From Acidobacteriota bacterium (GTDB taxonomy: Bacteria > Acidobacteriota > Terriglobia > Terriglobales > Acidobacteriaceae), in assembly GCA_003010405.1 (NCBI GenBank), contig PJLO01000006.1:1-64000 (forward strand): a stretch of 64,000 bases of DNA, in the 5' to 3' direction. The notes under the pieces are model-generated. The model was not told the origin of the DNA. It was given only the letters and a program-made list of their open reading frames with translations, and searched no databases. Every line of letters starts with the position of its first letter. Within the stretch, counting starts at the first letter, position 1. The translations under genes and the position numbers were made by a program. This document shows, one piece after another, positions 27,101-36,491 of this stretch.

Positions 27101-27846
27101 GCGATTCTGTCGTCGTCGAGCTGAAAGTCGCGCTGAGTCAAGGCGCGAATGTGGTTAAGCCTTTCCGTGTTGATTACCACGCAATTGGAGCGGAGCGGCA
27201 CTGCGCCGCCGGTCAACCCCGTACCAGCACCGCGTGGAATTACCCTGAGCCCGAGGCGGGAGACAGCCTTAAGGAGCGGAGCCACCTGCTGCTCGTCATC
27301 GGGCGTGACCACGGCCAGCGGCAGGTGCAGGCGCCAATCTGTGGCGTCTGTAGCATGCGCAACTAACGTAAACGGGTCGAAGAGGACATTGTGGCCGCCA
27401 ACGACGGACCCCAGTTCGCGCTTAATGCGGTTGCGCAGTTCAGGAATTTCCTCGAGTTCGGTGCGGAACGATGCAAGCAGAGCGCGAGATTGTGCGAGAA
27501 CGTCAAGCACCCGCGTGTTGCTGCCCGCCTTGGAAGCAATCGTTTCCAGATCCTTGGCTGCATTCTCAAAGAATCGATTGCGCCGTGTTGCCGAAGTTAC
27601 TAGCTCCTGAAAGAGATAAGGATTGCGCCTGTGGATCAGCACCTCTCCGAAGAGGCGCATCATGATCCGGGCCGATCGGCCGGTAACGCGGGTGGCGCGA
27701 AGTTCATCCAGAGTGCGGACGGTCTTTGCCCCGAGTAGAAAAGAGACTGCCTGACGGTCATCTGCCGATGTGTAGTTAAAGGGAATTTCGCGCGGGCTGG
27801 AGACAGTTGCCCGTGTCGGGCTCGTAGGAAATGAGCTGAGCTTCAT
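24178..27846 (-). CDS. FAD-linked oxidase / Fe-S / CCG-domain dehydrogenase, 1222 aa
   Basis: A single chain joins a PCMH-type FAD-binding domain (about residues 165-310: PLAVVTPDDEQQVAPL, GAGTGLTGGAVPL), an FAD oxidase C-terminal domain (to about 730: HMHAGDGNVHVNVPV, GEHGIGLTK), two 4Fe-4S motifs (CVRCGKCKVDC and CTICHKCLTPCP) and paired CCG domains (FPGCGSERLF, FLCCGFPAHA; APCHDSLGG, HCCSEAG). This layout matches the D-lactate/D-2-hydroxyglutarate dehydrogenase group (YdiJ-like), which oxidises 2-hydroxyacids. It is about 200 residues longer than E. coli YdiJ, with extra N-terminal sequence. It stands alone, and the substrate cannot be told. Confidence 0.8.
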   Translation of the reverse strand: MKLSSFPTSPTRATVSSPREIPFNYTSADDRQAVSFLLGAKTVRTLDELRATRVTGRSARIMMRLFGEVLIHRRNPYLFQELVTSATRRNRFFENAAKDLETIASKAGSNTRVLDVLAQSRALLASFRTELEEIPELRNRIKRELGSVVGGHNVLFDPFTLVAHATDATDWRLHLPLAVVTPDDEQQVAPLLKAVSRLGLRVIPRGAGTGLTGGAVPLRSNCVVINTERLNHIRALTQRDFQLDDDRIATAPVLEVEAGVITEKAMEHAAEHGLVFATDPTSAWACTVGGNIAENAGGKLAVRWGTCIDNLVEWRMAMPSGERWTVRRTNHQLRKILPQDTVTFDVLSEQGALIKHIELRGTEIRKNGLWKDITNKALGGVPGLQKEGTDGIITSAIFILYPEYAAKKTLCLEFFGPDFDEASRVILELSRIFPFPANGTEALLALEHFDDEYIRAINYKVKAPRAETPKAALLIDIAGSSLEQAERGVERVRTLLERHPNTQFFVAHDETEAKRFWADRKKLGAIARRTNAFKMNEDIVLPLDSLAEFARFIDNVNVEEERYAQLRFAQRSEEIFTEARTNGDSEEIAAKTPAAVALCNQFCEELQRVDVKTLRSLTHIKEFQHVLTRLVRGYPQVLAALERAFQEVRDRRIVLATHMHAGDGNVHVNVPVLSNDRPMMERANEVIDRVMEKVISLGGVVSGEHGIGLTKLKYLEPERIAELSAYRREVDPDGLMNPGKLEDYEALQHIFTPSFNLLELEARILQYGQLEELSRTIAHCVRCGKCKVDCCVYHPGRGMFYHPRNKNIAIGSLIEAMLYDAQRERSTHFELLQWLEEVADHCTICHKCLTPCPVDIDSGEVSVLEREILSGWGYKHTPLATKLTLKYLDSRSPAFNSLFHTAVMQIGGATQRVVSKLVAPLQPADRPSPLYQLQLLRSSIAPLPSQTLRDVLPDCEADQTLVFEPDTSSDSEEQKTVFYFPGCGSERLFSDISMAAIHLLLKQGTRVVLPPPFLCCGFPAHANAKSSLHSRTTLRNTILFSQIHTMFAYLDFDACVISCGTCREGLVQMEADQLFGRVVDVANYLLERGLQVKGEGKYLYHAPCHDSLGGKAVKVLEKLGVSGDIQAVPHCCSEAGTLSLSRPDITDAMLHRKREVLAEAIGEGQRATVLTNCPSCLQGLGRNRDMGVEPLHIAVALAEKLSGPDWKKQFLAQAARATAISF

Positions 27847-27885
27847 AACCTAGAATAACAAATCCGAGGAGGCGGCATGCAAAAC

Positions 27886-27915
27886 AAAAGCCCGGAACCG
27901 ATGTCCCGGGCTTTT
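27886..27915 (-). terminator. Terminator of the cold shock gene
   Basis: AAAAGCCCGG (27886-27895) pairs with CCGGGCTTTT (27906-27915). On the minus strand the stem is followed by GTTTTGC. It lies 17 bases after the csp stop. Confidence 0.8.
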
Positions 27916-27931
27916 TAGAGAATCGAAATGC

Positions 27932-28132
27932 TTACAGAGCTTGTACGTTTTCTGCCTGGAAGCCTTTGGGTCCTTTAACGACGTTAAACTGAACTGCCTG
28001 GCCTTCTTGAAGGCTCCGGAAACCATTCGACTGAATTGCCGAAAAGTGCACGAAGACATCTTCACCGTTCTGGCGGCTGATAAAACCAAATCCCTTTGCG
28101 TCGTTAAACCACTTAACTGTTCCTTGTTCCAC
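27932..28132 (-). CDS. Cold shock protein, 66 aa
   Basis: A typical CspA-family OB-fold nucleic-acid-binding protein: [15 protein letters not shown] carries RNP1 and VFVHFSAI carries RNP2. Length is normal. A long leader of about 150 bases upstream (28133-28290) is consistent with the structured 5' untranslated regions known for csp mRNAs. The gene is monocistronic between its own terminator and the divergent pepD. Confidence 0.95.
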   Translation of the reverse strand: MEQGTVKWFNDAKGFGFISRQNGEDVFVHFSAIQSNGFRSLQEGQAVQFNVVKGPKGFQAENVQAL

Positions 28133-28395
28133 TGTGTTGTACCTTTTTCTTTTGTATTGAATTTCCTGCTGAGAAGATCGGATGCTACTGAGAGTGGAAC
28201 GCGGAAGTTCTTCGGCGGTACCAGCTCAAAATCGCGTACGTTCAAACTTAGCCTGATTTCGAACAATTTGATTATAGGGCAGAAACAGTAAGAACGCACA
28301 ACTATATTTTTGCCCTGAAGGAATCTCGATCAACAAACGATAAGGGCAAATTAGGTTATAGGATACTTGCATTCAGGTTGTGATGGAGCATTGCT

Positions 28396-29844
28396 ATGTC
28401 ATCTGCGCTTGCTGGAGTTGAACCCCAGGAGATTTGGAAACATTTTGAGGCGCTGGCCGCTATTCCACGTGCGTCCGCAAAGGAAGCGGCCGTACGCGAT
28501 CACGTGCTCAGGCTGGCTTCGGAGCTGGGCTTGGAATCTGTCGTGGACGAAGCGGGAAACATAGTCGTTCGCAAACCAGCGTATCCAGGCCGTGAGTCTG
28601 CTCCTGTCACCGCGCTGCAGGGCCATCTCGATATGGTTTGCGAAAAGAACGAGGGCACGGCCTTCAACTTTGATACCGACCCCATACGGTTGGTCCGCAA
28701 GGAAGACTGGCTCTACGCCGACGGTACGACTCTCGGATCTGACAATGGCGTAGGCGTATCGGCTGCGCTGGCAGTAATGGAGAGTAACACGATTAAGCAC
28801 GGTCCCATGGAATTCGTCTTCACGGTTGAAGAAGAAACAACTCTTGCGGGCGCATCGAAGTTCAAGGCCGGTGTTCTCAAGGCTCACTACCTCATCAACC
28901 TTGATAATGAAGAGAAGGGAACATTGTGCATCGGTTGCGCTGGAGGGCTTAGCACCTTTGCTCGCCGCAAGGTGGCATTGCAGCCTGCCGATGCGGGCTC
29001 CGCGTACCGTCTGAAGGTCTGTGGACTAAAGGGCGGACACTCCGGAGTAGACATTCATTTGGGACGCGGCAATGCCGTGAGAGTTCTCGGGGGTGCCCTG
29101 CAAGCCGTGCTGGAACAACTTCCAGCTGAACTCGCGGACCTCAAAGGCGGCAGTGCTCACAATGCGATTCCGCGCGAAGCCTTTGCGATTCTGGTAAGCG
29201 ATGCCGCGAACGAAACCAAGCTCAAGGCAATTGTTGCGCAGTACGCGGAAGATATTCGCACCGATCTTGGCGCCTTCGATCCCGATCTGCAGATAACGAT
29301 AGAAAAGGCCGAACGTCCGCAACAGGTCATTGCTTTCGCAGATGCGAAGAGAGTAGTGGATTTGATGGCCAGCCTGCATCACGGCGTGTTCGCCATGAGC
29401 CCTGATATTCCCGGACTTGTGCAGGACTCTACCAATGTAGCCACGGTCAGCATGAAAGACGGCGTGGTGGAAATCGTTAGCAGTCAACGCTCGGCAATCG
29501 AGAGCAGTAAGAATATCGCCAAGCGCCTCGTAGCGACCTCCTGCCAACTGGCAGGCTTTGAGGTCGAACACTCCGGCAACTATCCCGGTTGGAAGCCCGA
29601 ACCTAACAGCGACATTGTGCGGAAATCAAAGGCGGTCTTCGAGGAGATGTACGGCTCCACGCCCAAGCTCATTGCAATGCACGCAGGGCTGGAAACCGGT
29701 GTAATCGGCGTGAACTATCCCGAGATGCAGATGATCGCCTTCGGACCGCAGATCGAGAACCCGCACAGCCCTGCGGAGCGCGTGCAGATCTCTTCGGTTG
29801 CCGAGTTCTGGAAATTCCTCACCGCTGTATTGGAAAAACTCTAA
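28396..29844 (+). CDS. pepD: Aminoacyl-histidine dipeptidase (M20, PepD-like), 482 aa
   Basis: A zinc-dependent cytosolic dipeptidase that hydrolyses Xaa-His and other dipeptides. Metal ligands and catalytic residues are in place: His77 and Asp79 (GHLDM), Asp116 (LGSDNGVGV), Glu145-Glu146 (TVEEETTLAG), Asp in NLDNEEKG, and a C-terminal His (MHAGLETG). The lid domain with GGHSGVDIHLGRGNA lies in the middle. Length matches E. coli PepD (485). ATG 28396 starts just ahead of the conserved PQEIWKHFE segment. It converges with the decarboxylase gene. Confidence 0.9.
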   Translation: MSSALAGVEPQEIWKHFEALAAIPRASAKEAAVRDHVLRLASELGLESVVDEAGNIVVRKPAYPGRESAPVTALQGHLDMVCEKNEGTAFNFDTDPIRLVRKEDWLYADGTTLGSDNGVGVSAALAVMESNTIKHGPMEFVFTVEEETTLAGASKFKAGVLKAHYLINLDNEEKGTLCIGCAGGLSTFARRKVALQPADAGSAYRLKVCGLKGGHSGVDIHLGRGNAVRVLGGALQAVLEQLPAELADLKGGSAHNAIPREAFAILVSDAANETKLKAIVAQYAEDIRTDLGAFDPDLQITIEKAERPQQVIAFADAKRVVDLMASLHHGVFAMSPDIPGLVQDSTNVATVSMKDGVVEIVSSQRSAIESSKNIAKRLVATSCQLAGFEVEHSGNYPGWKPEPNSDIVRKSKAVFEEMYGSTPKLIAMHAGLETGVIGVNYPEMQMIAFGPQIENPHSPAERVQISSVAEFWKFLTAVLEKL

Positions 29845-29892
29845 CGCCAGTTGCTGGAAATGCGTCTGTGCTTGCGCGCAGGCGCGTTTCTC

Positions 29893-31395
29893 TTAGGGGT
29901 AGAGCTGGCTGGCCGAATTGCCCATTTGCGATACCGCGTGCAGCGTAAAGCGTTCAGCAGCCGCCTGCAATGCTTCCTGCAGCCCTGCCAGGTGTTCGGC
30001 GGTGCTCAGATAGCTGATGATCATCATGCGCAACGTGCTTTTTCCGCGTACGTGCGTGTGGCTGATCCAGTATCGTCCGTCGCGGTTGAACTCTTCGATA
30101 AAGCTCTGATGTACAGCTTCTGCGGTATGCTCGTCGACTCCGCGCAAACGGAAATTCAGGATGGGCAGGGTCTGTGGCGCAGCCAGAGCGAAGTAATCGG
30201 AGCGCTCGAACCACATGCGCATCTCGGACGCGAGCTGCATCTGGCGCTCGATCAATTCTTCGTACGCCTGGCGTCCGTGTACGCGCAGCGTGAGCCAGAG
30301 CTTGAGAGAGTTCATGCGCCGCGACCATTGCGCACTTACCTTGAAATTGTCGATCATGCTGGGCCGCGCCATGCTAGGCATGTAGGGCGAAGTCACTGAG
30401 AAAGCCTTTTCCAGCATCGACGGGTCGCGGGTCAGAATGACTCCAGCGGCGAAGGGCATGGCGAGCCATTTGTGCGGATCGATCGTGATGGAGTGAGCGC
30501 GTTCTATGCCGCTCAGCAACCCGCGATACTTGTCGCTGAATGCAGCGGCTGCGCCGTATGCGCCATCCACATGGAGCCAGAGGCCGTAGCGCTCGGCGAT
30601 GGACGCCAGAGCATTCAGGTCATCTATTGCGCCCGAACTGGTGGTGCCCGCGGTGGCCACGATGCAGAAGGGAAGGAAGCCGCAGGCATAGTCAGCTTCA
30701 ATCTGGAGTATGAGGCGGGCAGTGTCGAGCCGGAGATTTCCGTTCACCGGAATCCGGCGAAGGGCCTTGCGTCCGAGGCCGAGCAGACCTGCGGATTTCT
30801 CAAGTGAATGATGCGACTCCGACGAGGCATAGAACACCGGACGAGCGCCTATCGTCGCGATGCCGTCTTCGACTGCGTTGGGAAAGTGATGCGAAATAGC
30901 CAGCGCCAGAGCGGTGAAATTCGCTTCATTGCCGCCGCTGGTGAAGGTCCCGTCGCAGAGAATCGCGTCCGGAGGTACGGGCGCATTGCCAAACGCCTTG
31001 TGCCAACCGAACCGCGAGGCGATCCATCCGATGGTCTCCGCCTCGAGCGTGCTGGCAAATTGCGAGCGCGCCAGCGATGCGAGCTGCGGATTCAGAGCAG
31101 ACACGAGCGCTTCGGCAAGCACGGCCATGTACGTGGGAGTCGGGTTCATCAGTCCGAAGTAGTTGGCGGAGGGAATATGGAATCCCTTGGCGACCATCTC
31201 TTCGCAAAGACCGTCCAGCACGAGCTTCGCGTCAGAGCCCAATTCCGGCAAAGGGCGCGGGGTATGGGCAATCGCGCGCTCAGAGACGGGAGGCTGTACG
31301 GCTCGATTACCGAGTGAGGAAAAATACTGATCGATGCGGTCGATGAGACGATAGCCGAGTTCTCGGCGTTCTTCACTGCTGAAGTCAAATCCCAT
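29893..31395 (-). CDS. PLP-dependent amino acid decarboxylase, group II, about 500 aa
   Basis: It resembles aromatic-L-amino-acid and glutamate decarboxylases. The lysine that binds pyridoxal phosphate is Lys309 in IDPHKW, Asp277 in HVDGAYGA holds the ring nitrogen, and His195 in ESHHSLEKS stacks on it. The N-terminal region (NYFGLMNPTP) is also typical. I chose ATG 31395 because the 16 residues before it, back to 31443, look unlike the family. Specificity (Trp, Tyr, Dopa or other) cannot be read from sequence. It is a single gene, convergent with pepD. Confidence 0.85.
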   Translation of the reverse strand: MGFDFSSEERRELGYRLIDRIDQYFSSLGNRAVQPPVSERAIAHTPRPLPELGSDAKLVLDGLCEEMVAKGFHIPSANYFGLMNPTPTYMAVLAEALVSALNPQLASLARSQFASTLEAETIGWIASRFGWHKAFGNAPVPPDAILCDGTFTSGGNEANFTALALAISHHFPNAVEDGIATIGARPVFYASSESHHSLEKSAGLLGLGRKALRRIPVNGNLRLDTARLILQIEADYACGFLPFCIVATAGTTSSGAIDDLNALASIAERYGLWLHVDGAYGAAAAFSDKYRGLLSGIERAHSITIDPHKWLAMPFAAGVILTRDPSMLEKAFSVTSPYMPSMARPSMIDNFKVSAQWSRRMNSLKLWLTLRVHGRQAYEELIERQMQLASEMRMWFERSDYFALAAPQTLPILNFRLRGVDEHTAEAVHQSFIEEFNRDGRYWISHTHVRGKSTLRMMIISYLSTAEHLAGLQEALQAAAERFTLHAVSQMGNSASQLYP

Positions 31396-31800
31396 TGGGG
31401 GTACTCGCTTCTCTACAGGTGCAATGCACTCAATAAAATGCAAGGCTCAACCCCGTCCAGCGGTGGCTGTCCTTCGTAGTAGTAGATCATGGGATTAGGA
31501 ATTTGGTGCAAAAAATGTGCAGCGTCCGAACAGGTGGTAAACAGTTCAGAGTGTATCGGCTGCTACTCTCCCCTTACCGAGTTGGGGAGACAGAGCTAAA
31601 CTTTTGCCGTTTTGGATCGGTGCCGCTGCGCCGACTTCACGGTACGAATCCGGATATTATCCCGCCGCGACTCGGTAGAGGGTGCACTGGATCCGATCAA
31701 TTCCCAAGAGTCCGCTGGAGACCACACCAATTGCAAACCAGCACGCAAGTTAGTTAAATAGCCAGAAGTGCTTGTTTTTGAACTAGAAAGGGACAAAACA
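31396..31800. other. Intergenic stretch, one small hairpin, no gene seen
   Basis: It contains TCTCCCC/GGGGAGA pairing at 31567-31590. It should hold the promoters of the divergent decarboxylase and nuclease-like genes, but no clear promoter boxes stand out. No tRNA could be folded. Confidence 0.4.
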
Positions 31801-33912
31801 ATGGACGTAGTCGCCGCATTCGAGGAAGTTCGAGCTTACTTAAGCCGGTTCAATGCGCTCGATTTTCTCTCCCAGTTCTCAATGACCTATCTGTTCACCC
31901 CCGAAGATCAGTTCGTGAGTGAGTCAGATGACGTTCACATCCGTTCGAGAGAACTCGAATTTGCAAGTGGCTTCTACGCGACTCAGCCTCTTAATTCAGA
32001 TGGCGAACAAGTGGACGAATCCAAGCTTGAGGAGTTTAGGAAGCTCAGTGACGCTTACTTCACAGCCGTTGACGCTAGTCTCCTCTCGGACACAATAAAC
32101 GGTAAGCGCACGCTTTCCTCCCCGATGGTGTCCGCGAGAATTCACTCCCTCCACGTCCGAGGTGACGCGTACCCACATCAATTCTGGTACTTGGCCGAAG
32201 CCATCTACACACCCCATACAGAATGGTTTCGGAATCATCTTGGTTTTGCGATCGCCGATGCGATCACGATTGCGCGGTCGATCGAATTGGAACTTAATAA
32301 TCGATTTGCGCTGTCGCTAGAAAATTCCAAACAGCGAGCTGAGTCCTTAGTCAAGGAGCAAGCGTCCGATTGGAAGGCTGCAGGAATGACCAAGGACCAA
32401 GCGCTTACTTCCGCAAGTGTTCAGCTGTCCTTTTGGCAATCGAAGGCGCTTTACCGCTTCACCCTTCAGGAGGTTGCCTCCATCTCGGGGCTAGCCGAAG
32501 AGGTTTGCTCAGCCTTCTTTGCCAGACTTAGTCAGCGGCCACCGTATCGCAATTCTTTGTTCCCAAACACATTTACAGACCCACTTCATGCGCTTTGGGA
32601 TTACAACACGGTGAAAGAAAGGCCATTCTTCACAGACGGAGAAGCCTTTTGGGTATTTGCTCCGCATACGTTGAAAGAGGTTCTATATTCCACTTTCTTT
32701 TTCGACCTTATGGGAGATCAGTCGTATCGGGGAACATTCGAGAACGGCAGGGGTAAAGTTCTAGAGGAGCTAAGCGCCAGCTTCTTGAAAAGAGCGTTTC
32801 CCCCAGAAAGCGTAATTCTGAATCCTAGTTATCCAAATGGAGAAGAGTTTGCCGATGTGTGCGTCATTCACGATAGCAAGCTCGTCATCGTGCAGTGCAA
32901 GAGCAAGGGGCTCACACTGGCTGCTTATACCGGCGACGACGAGGAAGCTCTAAAGCGTGACCTGCAAAAAGCCATCGGAAATGCTGCAGCCCAAGCGTGT
33001 AAGGGCAGGAAATATCTGGAAACCGAGTCCGAGCCGTATCTTCTCTGTGAAGGCAAAAAGGTTGTGATCGACAGATCGCTAGTCAACGAGATCTGCCTAA
33101 TCGCGGTGACATTCATGCCGCTGCATGCGTTCGCCACCAGGGTGCGCGACGTCGAGGCAGACCTGAACATACCCCACGCTGAATTTCCAGTCTGGGCAGT
33201 TCCAGTGGGAGATCTGGATCTGGTGACGGAGATTCAACAGTCTCCTGCCAAACTACTGCACTACATTCGTAGGCGGCTGCTTCTGGAAATGGGAGAAAAG
33301 AAAGTCCATGCCGATGAGATGGACTTGTTGGCCTTCTATCTTGACCAAGGACTTTGGTTGACAGGTGATGACATGACCGAAGCCAATCTAATTGGCCTGT
33401 CGGGGTATTCCACCTGTATCGACGAATTCGTCTTTAATCGTTACGAACGTGGAATTGAAACACCGCTTCCTCGTGCTGCGCGTCCGGATGGGTTCGATGC
33501 GTTGATTGAGAATATTGAGTCGCTCTCCACTCTCCACCGAACTGATTGCGCGCTCGCACTGTTGGAACTATCGGGAGAAGCGAGTGAAGCTGTGATGGGG
33601 CTCATCCAACGGACAAAGCAACGGTGTCTTGAAAGAAATGAAACAATCACTTCAAGCATGGGCTGCGACGAGCCTGCCTGGGGGATGTCGATTGTTGCCT
33701 CTCCGGCAACGTTGTCCAAAGAGGACGGCCTGGATAGAGCTGAGGCATTTGGGCGACTCAAGAAGTATGCGGAACGCGTCGACAAATGGGGAGCGCTCGG
33801 ATGGAGAATCGGTAGTCCAAACGTCATCGATTCTGCAATCTGGCTTGACTATCCGTTCGAGCAGGATGCCAAAACAGATGCACTGGTAAGTATGGTTTTC
33901 AAGAAGAGTTAA
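31801..33912 (+). CDS. Large unknown protein with PD-(D/E)xK-like nuclease motif, 703 aa
   Basis: I do not recognise a full-length family. Residues 318-372 look like a nuclease core. GKVLEELSASFLKRAF gives Glu322/Glu323, FADVCVIHDSK gives Asp352, and IVQCKSKG gives Gln365-x-Lys367. This E...D-x12-QxK pattern resembles Mrr-like or Holliday-junction-type endonucleases with Gln for Glu. The N-terminal half is helical and charged, and the C-terminal 250 residues have no recognised motif. ATG 31801 is preferred to an earlier in-frame start at 31768. It stands alone beside an element bounded by lysS repeats, a setting common for defence genes, but a defence role is inference. Confidence 0.65.
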   Translation: MDVVAAFEEVRAYLSRFNALDFLSQFSMTYLFTPEDQFVSESDDVHIRSRELEFASGFYATQPLNSDGEQVDESKLEEFRKLSDAYFTAVDASLLSDTINGKRTLSSPMVSARIHSLHVRGDAYPHQFWYLAEAIYTPHTEWFRNHLGFAIADAITIARSIELELNNRFALSLENSKQRAESLVKEQASDWKAAGMTKDQALTSASVQLSFWQSKALYRFTLQEVASISGLAEEVCSAFFARLSQRPPYRNSLFPNTFTDPLHALWDYNTVKERPFFTDGEAFWVFAPHTLKEVLYSTFFFDLMGDQSYRGTFENGRGKVLEELSASFLKRAFPPESVILNPSYPNGEEFADVCVIHDSKLVIVQCKSKGLTLAAYTGDDEEALKRDLQKAIGNAAAQACKGRKYLETESEPYLLCEGKKVVIDRSLVNEICLIAVTFMPLHAFATRVRDVEADLNIPHAEFPVWAVPVGDLDLVTEIQQSPAKLLHYIRRRLLLEMGEKKVHADEMDLLAFYLDQGLWLTGDDMTEANLIGLSGYSTCIDEFVFNRYERGIETPLPRAARPDGFDALIENIESLSTLHRTDCALALLELSGEASEAVMGLIQRTKQRCLERNETITSSMGCDEPAWGMSIVASPATLSKEDGLDRAEAFGRLKKYAERVDKWGALGWRIGSPNVIDSAIWLDYPFEQDAKTDALVSMVFKKS

Positions 33913-33973
33913 AGTGAGGTACGGTTCCGGCCTCTGAAGATCGGTGCTTACAAACGCCCAAGCATCCGGAAAC

Positions 33974-34006
33974 ATCCCTTCCGGACGGTCGTCATTCGGA
34001 AGGGAT
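33974..34006. terminator. Hairpin between the nuclease-like gene and the lysS fragment
   Basis: ATCCCTTCCG (33974-33983) pairs perfectly with CGGAAGGGAT (33997-34006). It sits 61 bases after the nuclease-like stop and just beyond the end of the lysS fragment on the other strand. No T-run is present. Confidence 0.5.
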
Positions 34007-34030
34007 CAGGCTCAGCAAACTACCTATTAA

Positions 34031-34592
<562 letters not shown>

Positions 34593-36146
34593 ATGAGTGT
34601 TCATCTTGTAAATCCCAGCGATAATTCATTTGGTACTGCCGTCATAACCCCAAGATGGCTATTCGTCCTTGCGGCAGCGACGCCCCAAGCAGCGGGCGAT
34701 CCGATTCTCGTCGATGAGTCGTTGGAACAGATTGTGCCGGAAACCATCATGCCCGGAGACATTGTTGGCATCAGTGTCCATACGGGCAACGCTCTGCGTG
34801 GATATGAGGTCGGACGCATGGCGCGCGGGCGCGGCGCTTGGGTGATCTATGGCGGGATTCACGCCACGCTGTACACCGAAGAGGCCTTTGAACGCGGTGA
34901 TGCTCACGCCGTGGTGAGGGGCGATGGCGATATTGCTTGGGGCAAGGTTGTGATGGATTGCCTCGCGGGCGAGCCAGTCAGGGTCTATGAGGGCGGACTG
35001 ATTGACGGGAGTGAGTTTTTGGCTGCGCGATGGGACCTGATGCCGCGTGACAAGTATATGTGGGCTTCGGTGCAGACCATTCGCGGATGCCCGAAGCATT
35101 GCTCTTTTTGCAGTGTCTGGCGGACCGACGGGCGGCGGCCCCGGCAGCGACAGTATCAGCAGGTGATCGACGAAATCATTGCCCTGCGGCGGATCGGTTT
35201 CCGATTTATTGCGCTGGCCGATGACAACTTTTATCCCGTGACGTTAACCGATCTGCGGCTGGCTCGGGAACAAAACAATATCGCTAAATTAGAAGAGTTG
35301 ACTGCGATTCGCAGCGAGCGTTTCAAACTGATGGCAGAGCTGGCAAGATTGCCAAAGGACATGGTGTTCTTCACCCAGATCACAATGGAGGCAGGTGAGG
35401 ACGTCGACTATCTGGATGCCATGCGAAAGGCCAATATCAAGGGCGCTTTGGTGGGAGTCGAGGCGGTAACGCCGGAGGGACTCAAAGCGGTGTTCAAAGA
35501 CTTCAACTACTCTGGCGAAGCTCTGGCGAAGCAATTGCAAATCTTTAAGAAACACGGCGTTCATGTGCTTGGTTCGTTCATCTTTGGGCTTCCAACCGAC
35601 AAGCCGGAAACATTCAATGCGACTGTCGCGATGGCGCTGAAGGCGGGTGTGACCTTCGCCCAGTTCGTGATGATGACCCCGTTTCCCGGAACGTTGGATT
35701 TTGCGCGCTGGGAAAAGGAACAGGCGAGCCATCCCACGCTGGTTGGCGATGTGCCAATTACCCGCTATTGGTTGATTCCACCGGATGTACGTCCAAAGAT
35801 GTTTACCCCGCATCCGTCGATGAGTTCCGATGAGATTCGAGAGCGTACCCAGAAGGTTTGGGACAGATTCTATAACTGGAGTTCGATTTGGCAGCGGTCC
35901 GCCTGCACTCCTACTCTGCGTGCCAGGGTCGCTTTTGTGTTCCTATCGAAGCTTTACCGGCAGATGTATGCGGGGACTGGTATTTCGACGGATAGCGCCC
36001 GCAGGAAGAAGTCCAAGACCTGGGCCCGGTGGATGGCCAGGCAGTGCAGAATTCTATTCCAGGCAAAGCCGATGCCAGAGTTGCAGTCGCCATCGTGGGA
36101 ACTTCCGCCTGTGCGTTCAGCATTTGCCGCAAAAAGCGGGGCGTAA
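34593..36146 (+). CDS. B12-binding radical SAM protein, 517 aa
   Basis: The N-terminal domain (residues 1-140: LVNPSDNSFGTAVITPRW, GISVHTGNALRG, YGGIHATLY) is cobalamin-binding-like. The radical SAM core starts at the CxxxCxxC motif in IRGCPKHCSFCSVW (about 163-176), which holds the 4Fe-4S cluster, followed by ALADDNFYP and GALVGVEAVTPEG. Members methylate or rearrange inert carbon centres, and the substrate here is unknown. The C-terminal 80 residues are basic and lack a known domain. It is the only plus-strand gene in the segment bounded by lysS repeats and has no obvious pathway partner. Confidence 0.8.
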   Translation: MSVHLVNPSDNSFGTAVITPRWLFVLAAATPQAAGDPILVDESLEQIVPETIMPGDIVGISVHTGNALRGYEVGRMARGRGAWVIYGGIHATLYTEEAFERGDAHAVVRGDGDIAWGKVVMDCLAGEPVRVYEGGLIDGSEFLAARWDLMPRDKYMWASVQTIRGCPKHCSFCSVWRTDGRRPRQRQYQQVIDEIIALRRIGFRFIALADDNFYPVTLTDLRLAREQNNIAKLEELTAIRSERFKLMAELARLPKDMVFFTQITMEAGEDVDYLDAMRKANIKGALVGVEAVTPEGLKAVFKDFNYSGEALAKQLQIFKKHGVHVLGSFIFGLPTDKPETFNATVAMALKAGVTFAQFVMMTPFPGTLDFARWEKEQASHPTLVGDVPITRYWLIPPDVRPKMFTPHPSMSSDEIRERTQKVWDRFYNWSSIWQRSACTPTLRARVAFVFLSKLYRQMYAGTGISTDSARRKKSKTWARWMARQCRILFQAKPMPELQSPSWELPPVRSAFAAKSGA

Positions 36147-36491
36147 CGAGGCCTCTCGTCGTAGTCCCGCAGAGTTGAAGCCCGGTGTATGCCAAGTAAA
36201 CATGTGCGATGAACAATGAGAGCGTTGAACCCGGACCGCCACGGACGGGCATGGGAGAGCGCTGGCCCGCGGTTGGCCAGATGTGGGAGGAAGGGTGCCT
36301 GCGCTCTGGCGTGCAGGTTGTCACGCTCATCGGCGACAGCTGTAATGGCCGACCATGCGGGACGAGAGTCTAAAACACTGGGTGTTCCGTCGCCCCAAGC
36401 ACCCACGTCTGCCAGAAGAGGGCAGACATGGGGCACCCTCAACTTGGAATTGTCAGATGTGGCCGCCAGCAGCCGAGGATTAACTAAACTC
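36147..36491. other. 345-base stretch with several small hairpins, no gene
   Basis: GTCTGCC/GGGCAGAC and CTGGCC/GGCCAG stems are visible. It lies between the convergent radical SAM gene and the ParA-partner gene, so it may hold terminators. A degraded repeat is another possibility. Confidence 0.4.

Noticed and set aside
24172..27666. Many long open frames opposite the FAD/Fe-S and nuo genes
   Set aside because: They mirror GC-rich codon structure of real genes on the other strand, lack ribosome sites and contain no known domains.
31640..31760. Possible tRNA in the gap before the nuclease-like gene
   Set aside because: A T-loop-like TTCGTAC and a terminal ACCACACCA-like end are present, but no consistent cloverleaf can be folded.
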